From assembly GCF_024362485.1 (NCBI RefSeq), contig NZ_CP101456.1, positions 930,001 through 994,000 on the forward strand: DNA of 64,000 nucleotides, read 5' to 3'. Both the position numbers and the translations under genes were made by a program. Positions 25,156 through 34,034 of the stretch are shown here, in pieces. Position 1 is the first letter of the stretch; every line of letters begins with the position of its first letter. This DNA comes from Natronobeatus ordinarius. GTDB taxonomy: Archaea; Halobacteriota; Halobacteria; Halobacteriales; Natrialbaceae. Under the pieces are notes generated by a model. It did no database searches and was not told where the DNA came from. It saw nothing but the letters and a program-made list of their open reading frames with translations.

Positions 25156-26055
25156 TTACCGACGGGCGCGAGCGGTCTGCATCGCGTCGCTGTTGTACGC
25201 CGATCCGAGGGAGCCGCTCGCGTCGATCGCGATAACGCCGGCCGACGAACCCGTGAGTTCGCCGAACTCCTCGATCGCGAGTTCCGTCGCCCCCTGGGCG
25301 TCGAGCCCGCGCTCGAGGTGACGGACGACGCGCCGGGAGAGCGTGACGCGCGCGATGTCCTCGCCGGCTCCCGTCGCGCTCGCGCCGCCGGCAGGCGAAC
25401 AGTAGTATCCCGACCCGATCTGCGGGACGTCACCGACGCGGCCGGCGAGGGCGAGCCAGCGGCCACCCGTGGAGGTCGCCGCGGCGAGCCGTTCGCCGTC
25501 GAAGGCGACCGCGCCGACCGTGTCGTGATCGTGTTCGTCGTCGATTCCCGGCGTCTCCTCCCCGAACTGATCTCGCTGGCCGAACCGGGCCTGAATCCAC
25601 TCGAGCTGAGCTCGCGACCCCCCTTCGGGCGCCTCGAGTTCCGCCCAGCGCTCGCGCGTCCGCTCGGTCCAGAGGTCGACCTCGGTCTCGACGCCGTAGT
25701 CCTCGGCGAGCGAAACGGCGTGCTCGCCGGCGACGAAGGTGTGGGGCGTCTCTTCGAGGACGACGCGGGCGACGCTGACGGCGTGCTCGACGCCCGGCAT
25801 CGAACAGACCGCGCCGACTCGACGGTCGTCGGTCATGATACCCGCGTCGGTTCGAACGACGCCGTCGCTCTGGACGGCGCCGCCGACGCCCGCGTTGAAC
25901 CGGGGCGAGGACTCGAGCACTCGAACTGCTGCTTCGACGGCCGAAAGCGGCGTCTCCGCGTCGACGCCGGCTTCGGCGGACTCCTCGAGGACAGCCTGTC
26001 GTGCATCCGGCTCCTCCGGCTCGCCGCCGGCACCGCCGTGAACGATGACGTGCAT
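25156..26055 (-). CDS. Isoaspartyl peptidase/L-asparaginase (Ntn hydrolase)
   Basis: A 299-residue type-2 asparaginase-like precursor. Autocleavage is expected before the Thr of HDHDTVGAVA, with the N-terminal subunit starting MHVIVHGGAGG and carrying SSPRFNAGVGGAV. The beta subunit has TSTGGRWLALAGRVGDVPQIGSG, read here as TSTGGRWLALAGRVGD and PQIGSGYYCSP, and GAGEDIAR. It would hydrolyse asparagine and isoaspartyl dipeptides. ATG 26055 is used because the 138 residues before it are an unrelated antisense frame. It is divergent from the small membrane protein at 26173. Confidence 0.9.
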   Translation of the reverse strand: MHVIVHGGAGGEPEEPDARQAVLEESAEAGVDAETPLSAVEAAVRVLESSPRFNAGVGGAVQSDGVVRTDAGIMTDDRRVGAVCSMPGVEHAVSVARVVLEETPHTFVAGEHAVSLAEDYGVETEVDLWTERTRERWAELEAPEGGSRAQLEWIQARFGQRDQFGEETPGIDDEHDHDTVGAVAFDGERLAAATSTGGRWLALAGRVGDVPQIGSGYYCSPAGGASATGAGEDIARVTLSRRVVRHLERGLDAQGATELAIEEFGELTGSSAGVIAIDASGSLGSAYNSDAMQTARARR

Positions 26056-26172
26056 ACGCCGGACCTGCGTGCGGGCCGGGATAATCGTCCCGATTCCGGA
26101 CGACGGCCGATCGCCGCGGCCGAACGACCACGAACCCCTACACTTACGACGCGTGCTCGAGTACCGCCGACG

Positions 26173-26427
26173 ATGACGCCCGTCGCGCTGCTCGCCGTCT
26201 TCTGTTGTCTGATGGTGATCATCGCCGTCGGCAAACTCGCGCTTGCAGATCGACGGGAGCCGATCGACGTGGGAACGAGCCTCCTGGTCGTCGGCGTCAC
26301 GGCGTTCGTCCTCGTCTGGCTCGACCTGCAAGTGGAGTGGTCGCCGGCCGGCGTCGGGCCGCTGCTGATCGCGCTGGGAGTGGTCACGATCGCAGTCGGC
26401 GTGGCGCTGATCGTCGACGACTGGTAA
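26173..26427 (+). CDS. Small membrane protein, 84 aa
   Basis: An 84-residue protein with three predicted transmembrane helices: VALLAVFCCLMVIIAVGKLAL, here VALLAVFCCLMVIIAVG, then SLLVVGVTAFVLVWLDLQV and LLIALGVVTIAVGVALIV, ending DDW. No family is recognised. ATG 26173 follows a TATA-like CTTACGACG region. It is divergent from the asparaginase gene and upstream of icd, with an independent promoter between. Confidence 0.68.
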   Translation: MTPVALLAVFCCLMVIIAVGKLALADRREPIDVGTSLLVVGVTAFVLVWLDLQVEWSPAGVGPLLIALGVVTIAVGVALIVDDW

Positions 26428-26577
26428 CGACGACTGCGTCGACGCCGAGCAGTCGCGTCCAGAAAACCACAACTGTTAGGTCTAAATCCCCCATACTCGA
26501 GGGTCGATCGTAATATTTTCCGATGCAAACCCAAATGGCAGCCCTTTTAGCGAGCGTATGAGAAGGTTAGGAACGAG

Positions 26578-27840
26578 ATGAGCTACGACAAAATCGAGGT
26601 TCCCGAGGACGGAGAGAAGATCACGCTCAAGGAGGGGTCTGACACCGAACTCGAGGTGCCCGACAACCCGATCATCCCGATCATCTACGGTGACGGCGTC
26701 GGAAGCGACGTCGGTCCGGCCGCCCAGAAGGTGCTCGAGGCTGCCGCCGAGGCCACCGGTCGCGAGATCCACTGGATGCGCGTCTACGCCGGCGAGTCCG
26801 CCCGCGAGAAATACGACGAGAACCTGCCCGACGAGACCGTCGAGGCGATCAAAGAACACCGCGTCGCGATCAAGGGCCCGCTGACGACGCCCGTCGGCGC
26901 GGGCTTTCGCTCGCTCAACGTCGGCCTGCGCAAGCTGCTCGACCTCTACGCGAACGTCCGACCCACCTACCACCTCGACGGTGTCCCGTCACCGGTCAAG
27001 GAGCCGGAGAAGATGGACATGGTCACCTTCCGTGAGAACACGGAGGACGTCTACGCCGGCATCGAGTGGGAAGCCGGCACCGACGAAGTCGAGCAGGTCA
27101 AGGAGTTCGTCGAAGAGGAGATGGGCGCAACGGGCGTCATCCACGACGGCCCCGTCGGCATCGGCGTCAAGCCGATCACGGAGTTCGGGACGAAGCGCCT
27201 GGTTCGGGAAGCCATCGACTACGCCCTCGAGAACGACCGCGACTCCGTCACCCTTGTCCACAAGGGCAACATCATGAAGTTCACCGAGGGGCAGTTCCGC
27301 GACTGGGGCTACGAGGTCGCAGACGAGGAGTACGGTGACGAGGTCATCACCGAGGACACCCTCTGGGAGGAGCGCGACGGCGAGATGCCCGAGGACGCGG
27401 TGGTCGTCAACGACCGGATCGCCGACAACATGCTCCAGCAGATTCTCACCCGTACCGACGAGTACGACGTCGTCGCGACGATGAACTTAAACGGCGACTA
27501 CATGTCCGACGCCTGTGGTGCCCAGATCGGTGGGCTCGGCATCGCACCCGGTGGCAACTTCGGTGAGGGCCGCATGCTCGCAGAACCCGTTCACGGTTCG
27601 GCACCCAAATACGAGGGCCAGGACAAGGTCAACCCGACCGCCATGATCCTCTCCGGTCGCATGATGCTCGAGTACATGGGCTGGAACGACGCCGCCGACC
27701 TCGTCCGCGACGCCGTTGAGGAGACCATCTCTTCGGGCAAGGTTACCTACGACCTCGAACGTCAGCTCGAAGACGCCGAGAAGCTCGCCACGAGCGAGTT
27801 CGCCGAGGAAGTCGTCGCCAACATCGAAAACCTGTCGTAG
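26578..27840 (+). CDS. icd: Isocitrate dehydrogenase (NADP-type)
   Basis: A TCA-cycle enzyme that decarboxylates isocitrate to 2-oxoglutarate. The 420-residue protein shows the beta-decarboxylating dehydrogenase features: IIPIIYGDGVGSDVG, substrate Ser/Asn loop GAGFRSLNVGLRKLLDLYANVRP (read as FRSLNVGLRK and YANVRP), TFRENTEDVYAGIEWE, LVHKGNIMKFTEG, metal Asp region MNLNGDYMSDACGAQ and GSAPKYEGQDKVNPTA. The AT-rich upstream stretch at 26500-26560 includes two TATA-like segments. The gene is monocistronic. Confidence 0.96.
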   Translation: MSYDKIEVPEDGEKITLKEGSDTELEVPDNPIIPIIYGDGVGSDVGPAAQKVLEAAAEATGREIHWMRVYAGESAREKYDENLPDETVEAIKEHRVAIKGPLTTPVGAGFRSLNVGLRKLLDLYANVRPTYHLDGVPSPVKEPEKMDMVTFRENTEDVYAGIEWEAGTDEVEQVKEFVEEEMGATGVIHDGPVGIGVKPITEFGTKRLVREAIDYALENDRDSVTLVHKGNIMKFTEGQFRDWGYEVADEEYGDEVITEDTLWEERDGEMPEDAVVVNDRIADNMLQQILTRTDEYDVVATMNLNGDYMSDACGAQIGGLGIAPGGNFGEGRMLAEPVHGSAPKYEGQDKVNPTAMILSGRMMLEYMGWNDAADLVRDAVEETISSGKVTYDLERQLEDAEKLATSEFAEEVVANIENLS

Positions 27841-27979
27841 AACTCCCCGTCGGCTGCATTCCGTTTTTCGGCACGTCACGACCTCGAAAAGTGTCGCGAA
27901 CGCTCCGTTCGTCGGCAGCGACCGCCACCTCGATACGGCGCGCACTCGAGCCCGAACGATCGGTCATCCGGAGACGGGC

Positions 27980-28237
27980 TCAGTCGGGTTCGATCCGTCC
28001 GAGCACGTCGTCGCGATGGAACTCCTCGTTCTCGCCGACCACGATCTCGGTGAGCGTCCCCGACGCCGGCGCGGGCACGTCGACGCTCACCTTCTCGACC
28101 TGGATCTCACAGATCGTCTCGCCCTCCTCGACGGTCCCGCCTTCTCGAGCAAACCACGTCGCGATGACGCCCTCGTCGACGTCCTCGGCGTCCTCGGGCC
28201 AGGCGGTCGCCGCGTCGACCTCGATCACGTCGCTCAT
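27980..28237 (-). CDS. Stand-alone lipoyl-domain protein of a 2-oxoacid dehydrogenase
   Basis: An 85-residue lipoyl carrier. The lipoylated Lys is in CEIQVEKVSVDVPAPASG, the usual hairpin position, and the flanking Gly-rich strand reads GVIATWFAREGGTVEEGE. No E2 catalytic or subunit-binding domain is attached. It is the last gene of the E1alpha-E1beta-lipoyl operon; its ATG overlaps the TGA of E1beta by four bases. The acyl acceptor or E2 partner must be encoded elsewhere, or the complex works differently. Confidence 0.88.
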   Translation of the reverse strand: MSDVIEVDAATAWPEDAEDVDEGVIATWFAREGGTVEEGETICEIQVEKVSVDVPAPASGTLTEIVVGENEEFHRDDVLGRIEPD

Positions 28238-29271
28238 TCGTGTATCGAGCGAACCGCGGCCTCGACGTCTCCGGCGTCGGGCAGCACTTCGTTCTCGAGC
28301 GGGCGGGCGTACGGGATCGGCACGTCCGGCATCGTTACCCGACGAACGGCCTCGAGCTCGTCGAGCGCTCCCTCCGTGGCCCGCGCGACGAGTTCCCCGC
28401 TGACGCCGTAAGAGTGGTAGTCTTCGTCGACGACCACGAGTTTCCCCGTCTTTCGGACCGACTCGAGCACCGTCTCCGTATCGAGCGGAACGAGCGTCCG
28501 GAGGTCGATCACCTCCGCGTCGATGCCGTCTTCTGCGAGGTCGGCGGCGGCCTCGAGCGCGCGATGGACGTGCAGCCCGAGAGTGACGATCGTCACGTCG
28601 TCGCCCTCGCGTTTGACGTCGGCCTCGCCGAACTCGATCTCGTAGTCCTCCTCGGGGACGCCGGTTTTGGGCCCGTCGGGGGCGGGCATCCACGCCAGGC
28701 CCATCAGCCGTTTGTGGAACATGTAGACGACGGGGTCGTCGTCCCGGATCGCGGCGTGCATCAGCCCCTTGGCGTCGTATGCGGTGGAGGGAACGACGAC
28801 CTTCATGCCCGGCAGGTGAGCGAAGGTCCCGTACAGGGTCTGGGAGTGCTGGGCGGCGTCGTTGTACGTGCCGCCGACGGCCGTCATGAACACCATCGGG
28901 ACCGAGACCGAGCCCCCGGACATGTAGGCGTTCTTCGCCATGTTGTTGTAGATTTGATCCATCGCGACGCCGAAGAAGTCGGCGAACATCAACTCGACGA
29001 TGGGACGCATCCCCTGCATGGCCGCGCCGACACCCGCGCCGATGAATCCAGTCTCCGAGATAGGGACGTCCATGATTCGATCGTGGCCGAAGTCCTCGAG
29101 CAGCCCCTGCGTGGAGTCGAAGATGCCACCGTAGTCGGCGACGTCCTCCCCCATCACGAAGACGTCCTCGCTCTCGCGCAGTTCGTGGGCGATGGCCTCG
29201 ACCATCCCCCGGCTCATCGTCAGTTCACGGTCGATCGTTTCGGGGTCGGGGACGTCAGCCTGCGCCATCAC
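28234..29271 (-). CDS. 2-oxoacid dehydrogenase E1 beta subunit
   Basis: A 345-residue E1beta chain of the thiamine-diphosphate-dependent 2-oxoacid dehydrogenase family (pyruvate, branched-chain or acetoin type). Features include MGEDVADYGGIFDSTQGL, the conserved SETGFIGAGVGAAMQGMRPIVE split here as SETGFIGAGVGAAM and RPIVELMFADF, and the C-terminal transketolase-like domain VVDEDYHSYGVSGELVAR. It overlaps E1alpha by four bases and the lipoyl gene by four bases, so the three are coupled. The substrate cannot be read from sequence. Confidence 0.93.
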   Translation of the reverse strand: MMAQADVPDPETIDRELTMSRGMVEAIAHELRESEDVFVMGEDVADYGGIFDSTQGLLEDFGHDRIMDVPISETGFIGAGVGAAMQGMRPIVELMFADFFGVAMDQIYNNMAKNAYMSGGSVSVPMVFMTAVGGTYNDAAQHSQTLYGTFAHLPGMKVVVPSTAYDAKGLMHAAIRDDDPVVYMFHKRLMGLAWMPAPDGPKTGVPEEDYEIEFGEADVKREGDDVTIVTLGLHVHRALEAAADLAEDGIDAEVIDLRTLVPLDTETVLESVRKTGKLVVVDEDYHSYGVSGELVARATEGALDELEAVRRVTMPDVPIPYARPLENEVLPDAGDVEAAVRSIHE

Positions 29272-30314
29272 TCCTCACCTCCGTCGGCCGCGGCCAGTTC
29301 CTTATCCGGACGCTCGGGCCAGCCCTCGAGTTCGTCCGTGAAAACGTCCTCGTAGGCCTCCTCGGGATCGGGCTGGGGCTGGTCTTTCGCCCACTCGATG
29401 GCCTCCTCGACGCGCTCGTGGGCGCGTTCGCGGATCTCCTCGAGGTCCTCGTCTCCGAGCCCGTGGTCCTCGAGGTGACGCTCCATCCGCTCGATCGAGT
29501 CGCGCTCGTGGGCCGCCTCGACGTCCTCGTCCGGGCGATACGCTTCGGGGTCGCCCATGAAGTGGCCCATCCGGCGATGGAGCTGTACCTCGAGCACCGT
29601 CGGCCCGTTGCCGTCGCGGGCGCGCCCGATCGCCTCCCCTGCGGCCTCGTAGACGGCGACGGCGTCGTCGACGTCGACGCGTTCGCCGTGTACCTCGAAG
29701 CCGTCGGCTCGCTGCGAGGCGTCTTCGACGTCGGTCACGCGTTCTTTGGGCATGCTGATCGCCCAGTCGTTGTCCTCGATGACGAACACGACGGGCAGGT
29801 TCTGCACGGCGGCGAGGTTGAGCGATTCGAGGAATGCCCCCTGGCTGACCGCCCCCTCGCCGAGGAAGGCGACGGCCACGGCGTCGGTGTTTCGTTTCTT
29901 CGCGGCCATCGCCGCGCCGACCGCCGGCGGGCAGCCCTGGGCGATGATCCCGCTGCAGGCGAAGTTCACGTCGGGATCGTAGAGGTGCATGTGACCGCCC
30001 TTTCCCTTCGAGAGGCCCGTCTGCCGGCCGAATATCTCCGCAGTCATTCGTTTCAGGTCGACGCCCTTCGAGATCGCGACGTGGTGTGGTCGGTGGGGCG
30101 CCGTTACCGTATCGTCGTCTCTGAGGTGAGCACAGACGCCCGCCCCCGACGCCTCGTGGCCCGCTGCGAGGTGCAACTCGCCGGGAATCGGCCCCGCTGA
30201 GATGTCGAAGGCCGGTTGTTTCCCCTCGAGGTACTCCTCCTGGAGTCGTTCCTCGTAGTGGCGTGCCGTCACCATCTCCTCGTACATCCGCTCGAGTGTG
30301 TTAGTTGATACCAT
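29268..30314 (-). CDS. 2-oxoacid dehydrogenase E1 alpha subunit
   Basis: A 348-residue E1alpha chain. The thiamine-diphosphate motif is seen as FLGEGAVSQGAFLESLNLAA (Gly-Glu-Gly to Asn), and the substrate-side loop as YEERLQEEYLEGKQPAF. The acidic C-terminal tail is long. It is the first gene of the operon; a TATA-like GTTTATACC lies at 30347-30355, so a short 5' leader is likely. In Haloferax, several 2-oxoacid dehydrogenase operons of this kind exist, some with unknown substrates. Confidence 0.93.
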   Translation of the reverse strand: MVSTNTLERMYEEMVTARHYEERLQEEYLEGKQPAFDISAGPIPGELHLAAGHEASGAGVCAHLRDDDTVTAPHRPHHVAISKGVDLKRMTAEIFGRQTGLSKGKGGHMHLYDPDVNFACSGIIAQGCPPAVGAAMAAKKRNTDAVAVAFLGEGAVSQGAFLESLNLAAVQNLPVVFVIEDNDWAISMPKERVTDVEDASQRADGFEVHGERVDVDDAVAVYEAAGEAIGRARDGNGPTVLEVQLHRRMGHFMGDPEAYRPDEDVEAAHERDSIERMERHLEDHGLGDEDLEEIRERAHERVEEAIEWAKDQPQPDPEEAYEDVFTDELEGWPERPDKELAAADGGEE

Positions 30315-30500
30315 TCACGGCACCAGTTGGCAGTACCACGAACCACGGTATAAACGCCGGCTACCGACGATCGAAACCGTAAACGTACACGCGGTATTTG
30401 TGAACAGAATATCATTTTTTGACGACGATCGCCTCGAATTGACCGAAATCGTATCAGGAAACCAGTAAAGTATTTCTAATGGTTACGCCATTCAACTGGT

Positions 30501-30812
30501 GTGACTGTCCCACCCGCACCCGACGATGGCGTGCCCTCGTTCATCGTCGAACGGTTCCAGGAGCACTCCGCGGAGGAGCTCCGAGAGATCGCATCGTACG
30601 CCGAATCCATGCTGGACTCGTCGCAAGTGCCGTCGTACGTCGTCCAGGCGTTCGCGATGCAGGACGACGAGACGCGGATGGTGATCGCCATCTACGCGGT
30701 CGAACTCGCGGAGTACCTCGAAGAACAGGAAGAACTCGAGGACGAAGCGGACGACGACACCGACGACGAGCCGCCTGCACCCGGCTCGATGGGTGGTGCG
30801 TTCTTCGGCTGA
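30501..30812 (+). CDS. Conserved haloarchaeal acidic protein, 103 aa
   Basis: A small cytoplasmic protein with helix-rich, strongly acidic sequence: VERFQEHSAEELREIASYAE, DDETRMVIAIYAVELAEYLEE, an Asp-rich linker and a Gly-rich end (GSMGGAFFG). The start is GTG at 30501, supported by a TATA-like AAGTATTTCTA at 30468-30478; the ATG at 30479 is in another frame. I do not know a function. Downstream, repeat copy B begins after about 180 bases without a gene. Confidence 0.7.
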   Translation: MTVPPAPDDGVPSFIVERFQEHSAEELREIASYAESMLDSSQVPSYVVQAFAMQDDETRMVIAIYAVELAEYLEEQEELEDEADDDTDDEPPAPGSMGGAFFG

Positions 30813-30992
30813 CCTCGATCCGGCCGGAATTTCCTGCCCGAGCATCGGCGAATCGAGGGATGGCTCAAGCGAGTTGCGTTCACTGCGTGGCGTGACCGCT
30901 CGCTCGTTCTCGACGAGGTACCGACGATTCTCTCTCACCGTGATACCGCTGGTGGCGCTGCTCACCGCACCAGCACGGTCGTTCTGAGGTAG

Positions 30993-31115
30993 AGTGACAA
31001 CTGAAACGGGTTACACGCAGTAACAACTGAAACGGGTTACACACTGCTCGCAGCGGAACGGCCAGTGCTGGCCGCTGAGTCGCGAGCAGGTGTGCACTGA
31101 CGTTCAGTGGCTACT
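30993..31115. repeat. MITE-like palindromic repeat (copy B) with a duplicated left end
   Basis: The full element (31019-31115) has left end AGTAACAACTGAAACGGG, a short hairpin (GCGGAACGGCCAG / CTGGCCGC) and right end GTTCAGTGGCTACT. A second left end, AGTGACAACTGAAACGGGTT, lies directly before it (30993-31017). The right end overlaps the last codons of the NRAMP-like gene on the minus strand, supplying its Tyr-Tyr-Ser-Ser-His terminus. Confidence 0.6.
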
Positions 31116-32453
31116 ATAATAGGTTCCGGCGAGGCCGACGATCGCCAGTACCATCGCGGCGGCGAACGCCACCACGAACGCCGACAGCGGTTCGGTGACG
31201 GTCGCGAGTTCGTCGCGAACGAACTCGGCGGCGACGACGGTCGCGACGAGCAACAGCACGAGGCCGCCGGCGTTCGCCACCCGGCCGTTCGTCTCGGGAA
31301 CCGCGTCGGGATCGTTCAGGAGGACCAGAATCACGGCGAGTGCGAAGGGCGTGCCGACGAGTCCGAACGCGAGCACGAGCACGAGCAGCTGGAAGAACGC
31401 ACCCCCGAGGAACGGCCCGACGGCCGACAGCAGGGCCACGGCAGCGAGCAACGTGCGGTACCGGTGGTCTTCGACCGAGCGCTCCCAGCCGAGTTTGTCC
31501 GCGAGGAGGTACGGCGGGACCAGCGTGTTCCCGCCGAGCGTCGAGACGGCCGCCCCGAGCAGTCCGGCGAGGAACAGCCACGTCGCGTACTCGCCGGCGA
31601 CGGGGCCGAGCGCCTCGGCGGCCCCGATCTGATCGATCGTTCCCGGGTCGACACCGAGTGCCGGTAAGACGGTCGCCGCCACGAGGAAGATCGCGAGGCT
31701 GTAGAGCCCGAAGGCGACGAGCATCGAGCTCACGACGTCGAACGTCGCGGCGTCGGCGTCGCGGCGGGTCCACCCTCGAGCGCGCATCGTGTAGCTCTGC
31801 ATCGTCAGGAGCGTGACGTGGACGGCGCCGCCGAGCACGCCGGCAGCGACGAGCGCGCCGCCGACGCCCGCCGGGATCTGCGGAACGAGACCGGTCGCCG
31901 CTTGCGCAGGATCGATCGGGACGACGACGGCTGCGACGACGAACGTGAGGACCACGAGCGAGACGAGCACCTTCGCCCCGAGTTCGGCGACGCGGTAGCC
32001 GCCGCCGGCCAGCCCGACGGCGAGGACGACCGCCCAGGCGACGCCCCAGATCCGTGGGTCAGCCAGGACGGCGATTCCCAGGTCCCCGACGATCGCTGCG
32101 CTGACCTCCGCCAGCGTCTTCATGATCACCAGCTGGGCTAACCCTGCGGCGAGCACGACGTCGATCACGAGCACCCACGCCCAGAACGAGCCCAGATGCT
32201 CGTCGACGACGGTCACGATCCCCGCCTCGGTGAGCAGCCCGAGCCGGGTCGCGAGGTACTGTCCGACGGTGCCGAGAACCGCCGAGCACACGACGACCCA
32301 CAACAGCGCGTAGCCAAAGCTCGCGCCGGCGATCAGCAGGCTCACCATCGTCGCCGGCCCCGCCGCGATCGCGCCGGCGAGCCACGTCGGTCCCAGCTGT
32401 CGCACGAACGCCCCGACCGTACCGCGCTCTCGAGTCGTCGCCTCCGTTGCCAT
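31104..32453 (-). CDS. NRAMP-like membrane transporter with altered metal-site motifs
   Basis: A 449-residue protein with about eleven transmembrane helices and the NRAMP/APC-like arrangement (GASFGYALLWVVVCSAVLG). The canonical TM1 motif Asp-Pro-Gly-Asn is replaced by Gly32-Pro-Ala-Thr35 (AIAAGPATMV), and the TM6 Met-Pro-His region reads GGAVHVTLLTMQ. The metal-coordinating Asp/Asn are therefore absent, so this may be an NRAMP-related transporter for a different substrate. The C-terminus is encoded by repeat copy B, so the original stop may have been altered. Confidence 0.72.
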   Translation of the reverse strand: MATEATTRERGTVGAFVRQLGPTWLAGAIAAGPATMVSLLIAGASFGYALLWVVVCSAVLGTVGQYLATRLGLLTEAGIVTVVDEHLGSFWAWVLVIDVVLAAGLAQLVIMKTLAEVSAAIVGDLGIAVLADPRIWGVAWAVVLAVGLAGGGYRVAELGAKVLVSLVVLTFVVAAVVVPIDPAQAATGLVPQIPAGVGGALVAAGVLGGAVHVTLLTMQSYTMRARGWTRRDADAATFDVVSSMLVAFGLYSLAIFLVAATVLPALGVDPGTIDQIGAAEALGPVAGEYATWLFLAGLLGAAVSTLGGNTLVPPYLLADKLGWERSVEDHRYRTLLAAVALLSAVGPFLGGAFFQLLVLVLAFGLVGTPFALAVILVLLNDPDAVPETNGRVANAGGLVLLLVATVVAAEFVRDELATVTEPLSAFVVAFAAAMVLAIVGLAGTYYSSH

Positions 32454-32536
32454 CGCTCTTCGTTGTCGACAGGGAGAGATAACTCCGTGGTATTACGAAC
32501 AGATCGCAGAACTCGGTTCGGTGGCGTGAGAGCGGC

Positions 32537-33466
32537 TCAGACGTAGGTGAACCACTCGTCGTACTCGTCGGTGCGACGCTCGACGACTTCGAAGAACGTC
32601 GACTGGATCTCTTCGGTGACCGGGCCACGCGACCCGTCGCCGATGACGACGTTGTCGACCTTACGGATCGGCGTCACTTCCGCTGCGGAGCCGGTGAAAA
32701 AGAGCTCGTCGGCGGTGTTGAGCTCACCGCGAGAGATCGAGACGTTGTCGTGGACGGTGTATCCGAGGTCGCGCGCGAGCGTGATGGCCGTGTCGCGGGT
32801 GATCCCGTCGAGGATCGACTCCGAGAGCCCAGGCGTGTAGAGCTCGTCGTCTCGCACCAGGAAGAGGTTCTCACCCGGTCCCTCGGCGACGTTGCCCTCC
32901 TTGTTGAGGACGATCGCCTCCGCGTAGCCGTGCCGGCGGGCTTCCTCGCCGGCCAGTAAGCTGTTGACGTACAGCCCCGTCGTCTTCGCGTTCGTCGGGA
33001 TCTGGCTCGAGGCGTGCTTTCGCCAGGACGAAACCATCACGTCGATGCCGTTCTCTAAGGCGTCCTCGCCGAGGTAGCTCCCCCAGGGCCAGACGGCGAT
33101 GGCGGTTCGAGTGGGACAGCCACCCGGGCTGATTCCCAGGCTGTCGTAGCCGTAGAAGACGATCGGCCGGATGTAACAGGAGGGAAGCTCCTGGCGGCGG
33201 ATGAGTTCGGCCGTCGCCTCGGTGAGTTCCTCGGGCTCGTGGTCGATCTCCATCTCGTAGGGCTTTGCGGACTGGAAGAGACGCTCGACGTGTTCGTCCC
33301 AGCGGAAGATCGCCGGCCCCTCCTCGGTGTCGTAACACCGCGCCCCCTCGAAGATCCCGGTGCCGTAGTGAAGTCCGTGGGTGAGCACGTGGATCTGCGC
33401 GTCGTCCCAGTCGACGAACTCGCCATCCATCCAGATCGTGTCGACGTCCATCTCGTCGAAGCTCAT
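32537..33466 (-). CDS. ilvE: Branched-chain amino-acid aminotransferase
   Basis: A class IV PLP aminotransferase (309 residues) that transfers amino groups between Leu, Ile, Val and 2-oxoglutarate. The PLP Lys is in PTNAKTTGLYVNSLLAG. Further family motifs are MDGEFVDWDDAQIHVLTHGLHYG (read as WMDGEFVDWDD and LTHGLHYGTGIFEG), AEGPGENLF and TGSAAEVTPI. A TATA-like CATTACGG around 33488-33498 precedes the ATG. It is followed after 70 bases by the NRAMP-like gene, which is a separate unit. Confidence 0.95.
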   Translation of the reverse strand: MSFDEMDVDTIWMDGEFVDWDDAQIHVLTHGLHYGTGIFEGARCYDTEEGPAIFRWDEHVERLFQSAKPYEMEIDHEPEELTEATAELIRRQELPSCYIRPIVFYGYDSLGISPGGCPTRTAIAVWPWGSYLGEDALENGIDVMVSSWRKHASSQIPTNAKTTGLYVNSLLAGEEARRHGYAEAIVLNKEGNVAEGPGENLFLVRDDELYTPGLSESILDGITRDTAITLARDLGYTVHDNVSISRGELNTADELFFTGSAAEVTPIRKVDNVVIGDGSRGPVTEEIQSTFFEVVERRTDEYDEWFTYV

Positions 33467-33590
33467 ACGCAGCGTGACGGATGCCTCCGTAATGAACGTT
33501 CTCGATTGGTACGGCTCCTCGCACTCTCGTTCTCGAACGGCGAGTGCGGGAGGATCCGGCGGCGGCCGACCGGACGACCGGACGCGGCGA

Positions 33591-34034
33591 TCACTCGAGG
33601 TCGTGACGCATACACATGGCCGTCGACGGGCAGATGTCGGTGAACTCCTCGGTACGGCAGACCGGCTCGGGAACGGCGGCTCGATCGACCGGCTCGAACC
33701 CGCGGTCGGCGAAAAAGTCCGCGGCCGTCGTCGTCAGCAGGTACGTCGTCGAGAAGCCGTCCTCGCGTGCGTGCTCGAGCAACCGTTCGGTGATCGCCGT
33801 CCCGTAGCCCTCCCCTCGCGCCGACGGCTCGACGGCGACCGACCGAAGGAGCGCGTACTCCGCACAGGGCTCCAGGCCGCCGACGCCGATTCGACGACCG
33901 TCGGCCGAACAGACGAACAGGTGCTCGAGGGCCGTCTCGAGGTCTGCCGTCGGCAGCCCACAGCGCTCGAGGGTCGACTCGACGTACTCGCGGTCGCCCC
34001 GTTCTGCCGGTCGGAGCTCGACGTCGGGGGCCAC
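33591..34034 (-). CDS. GNAT N-acetyltransferase, ArsN2-like
   Basis: A 147-residue acetyltransferase with the GNAT acetyl-CoA loop EPSARGEGYGTAITERLL. The order LPTADLETALEHLFVCSADG, LLRSVAVEP, STTYLLTTTAADFFADRGFEP and TDICPSTAMCM closely follows the ArsN2 family, some members of which acetylate organo-arsenicals or methionine sulfoximine-like compounds. It starts at GTG 34034, overlapping the ribB stop (TAG) by one base, so it is coupled to the riboflavin genes. The substrate is unproven. Confidence 0.82.
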   Translation of the reverse strand: MAPDVELRPAERGDREYVESTLERCGLPTADLETALEHLFVCSADGRRIGVGGLEPCAEYALLRSVAVEPSARGEGYGTAITERLLEHAREDGFSTTYLLTTTAADFFADRGFEPVDRAAVPEPVCRTEEFTDICPSTAMCMRHDLE

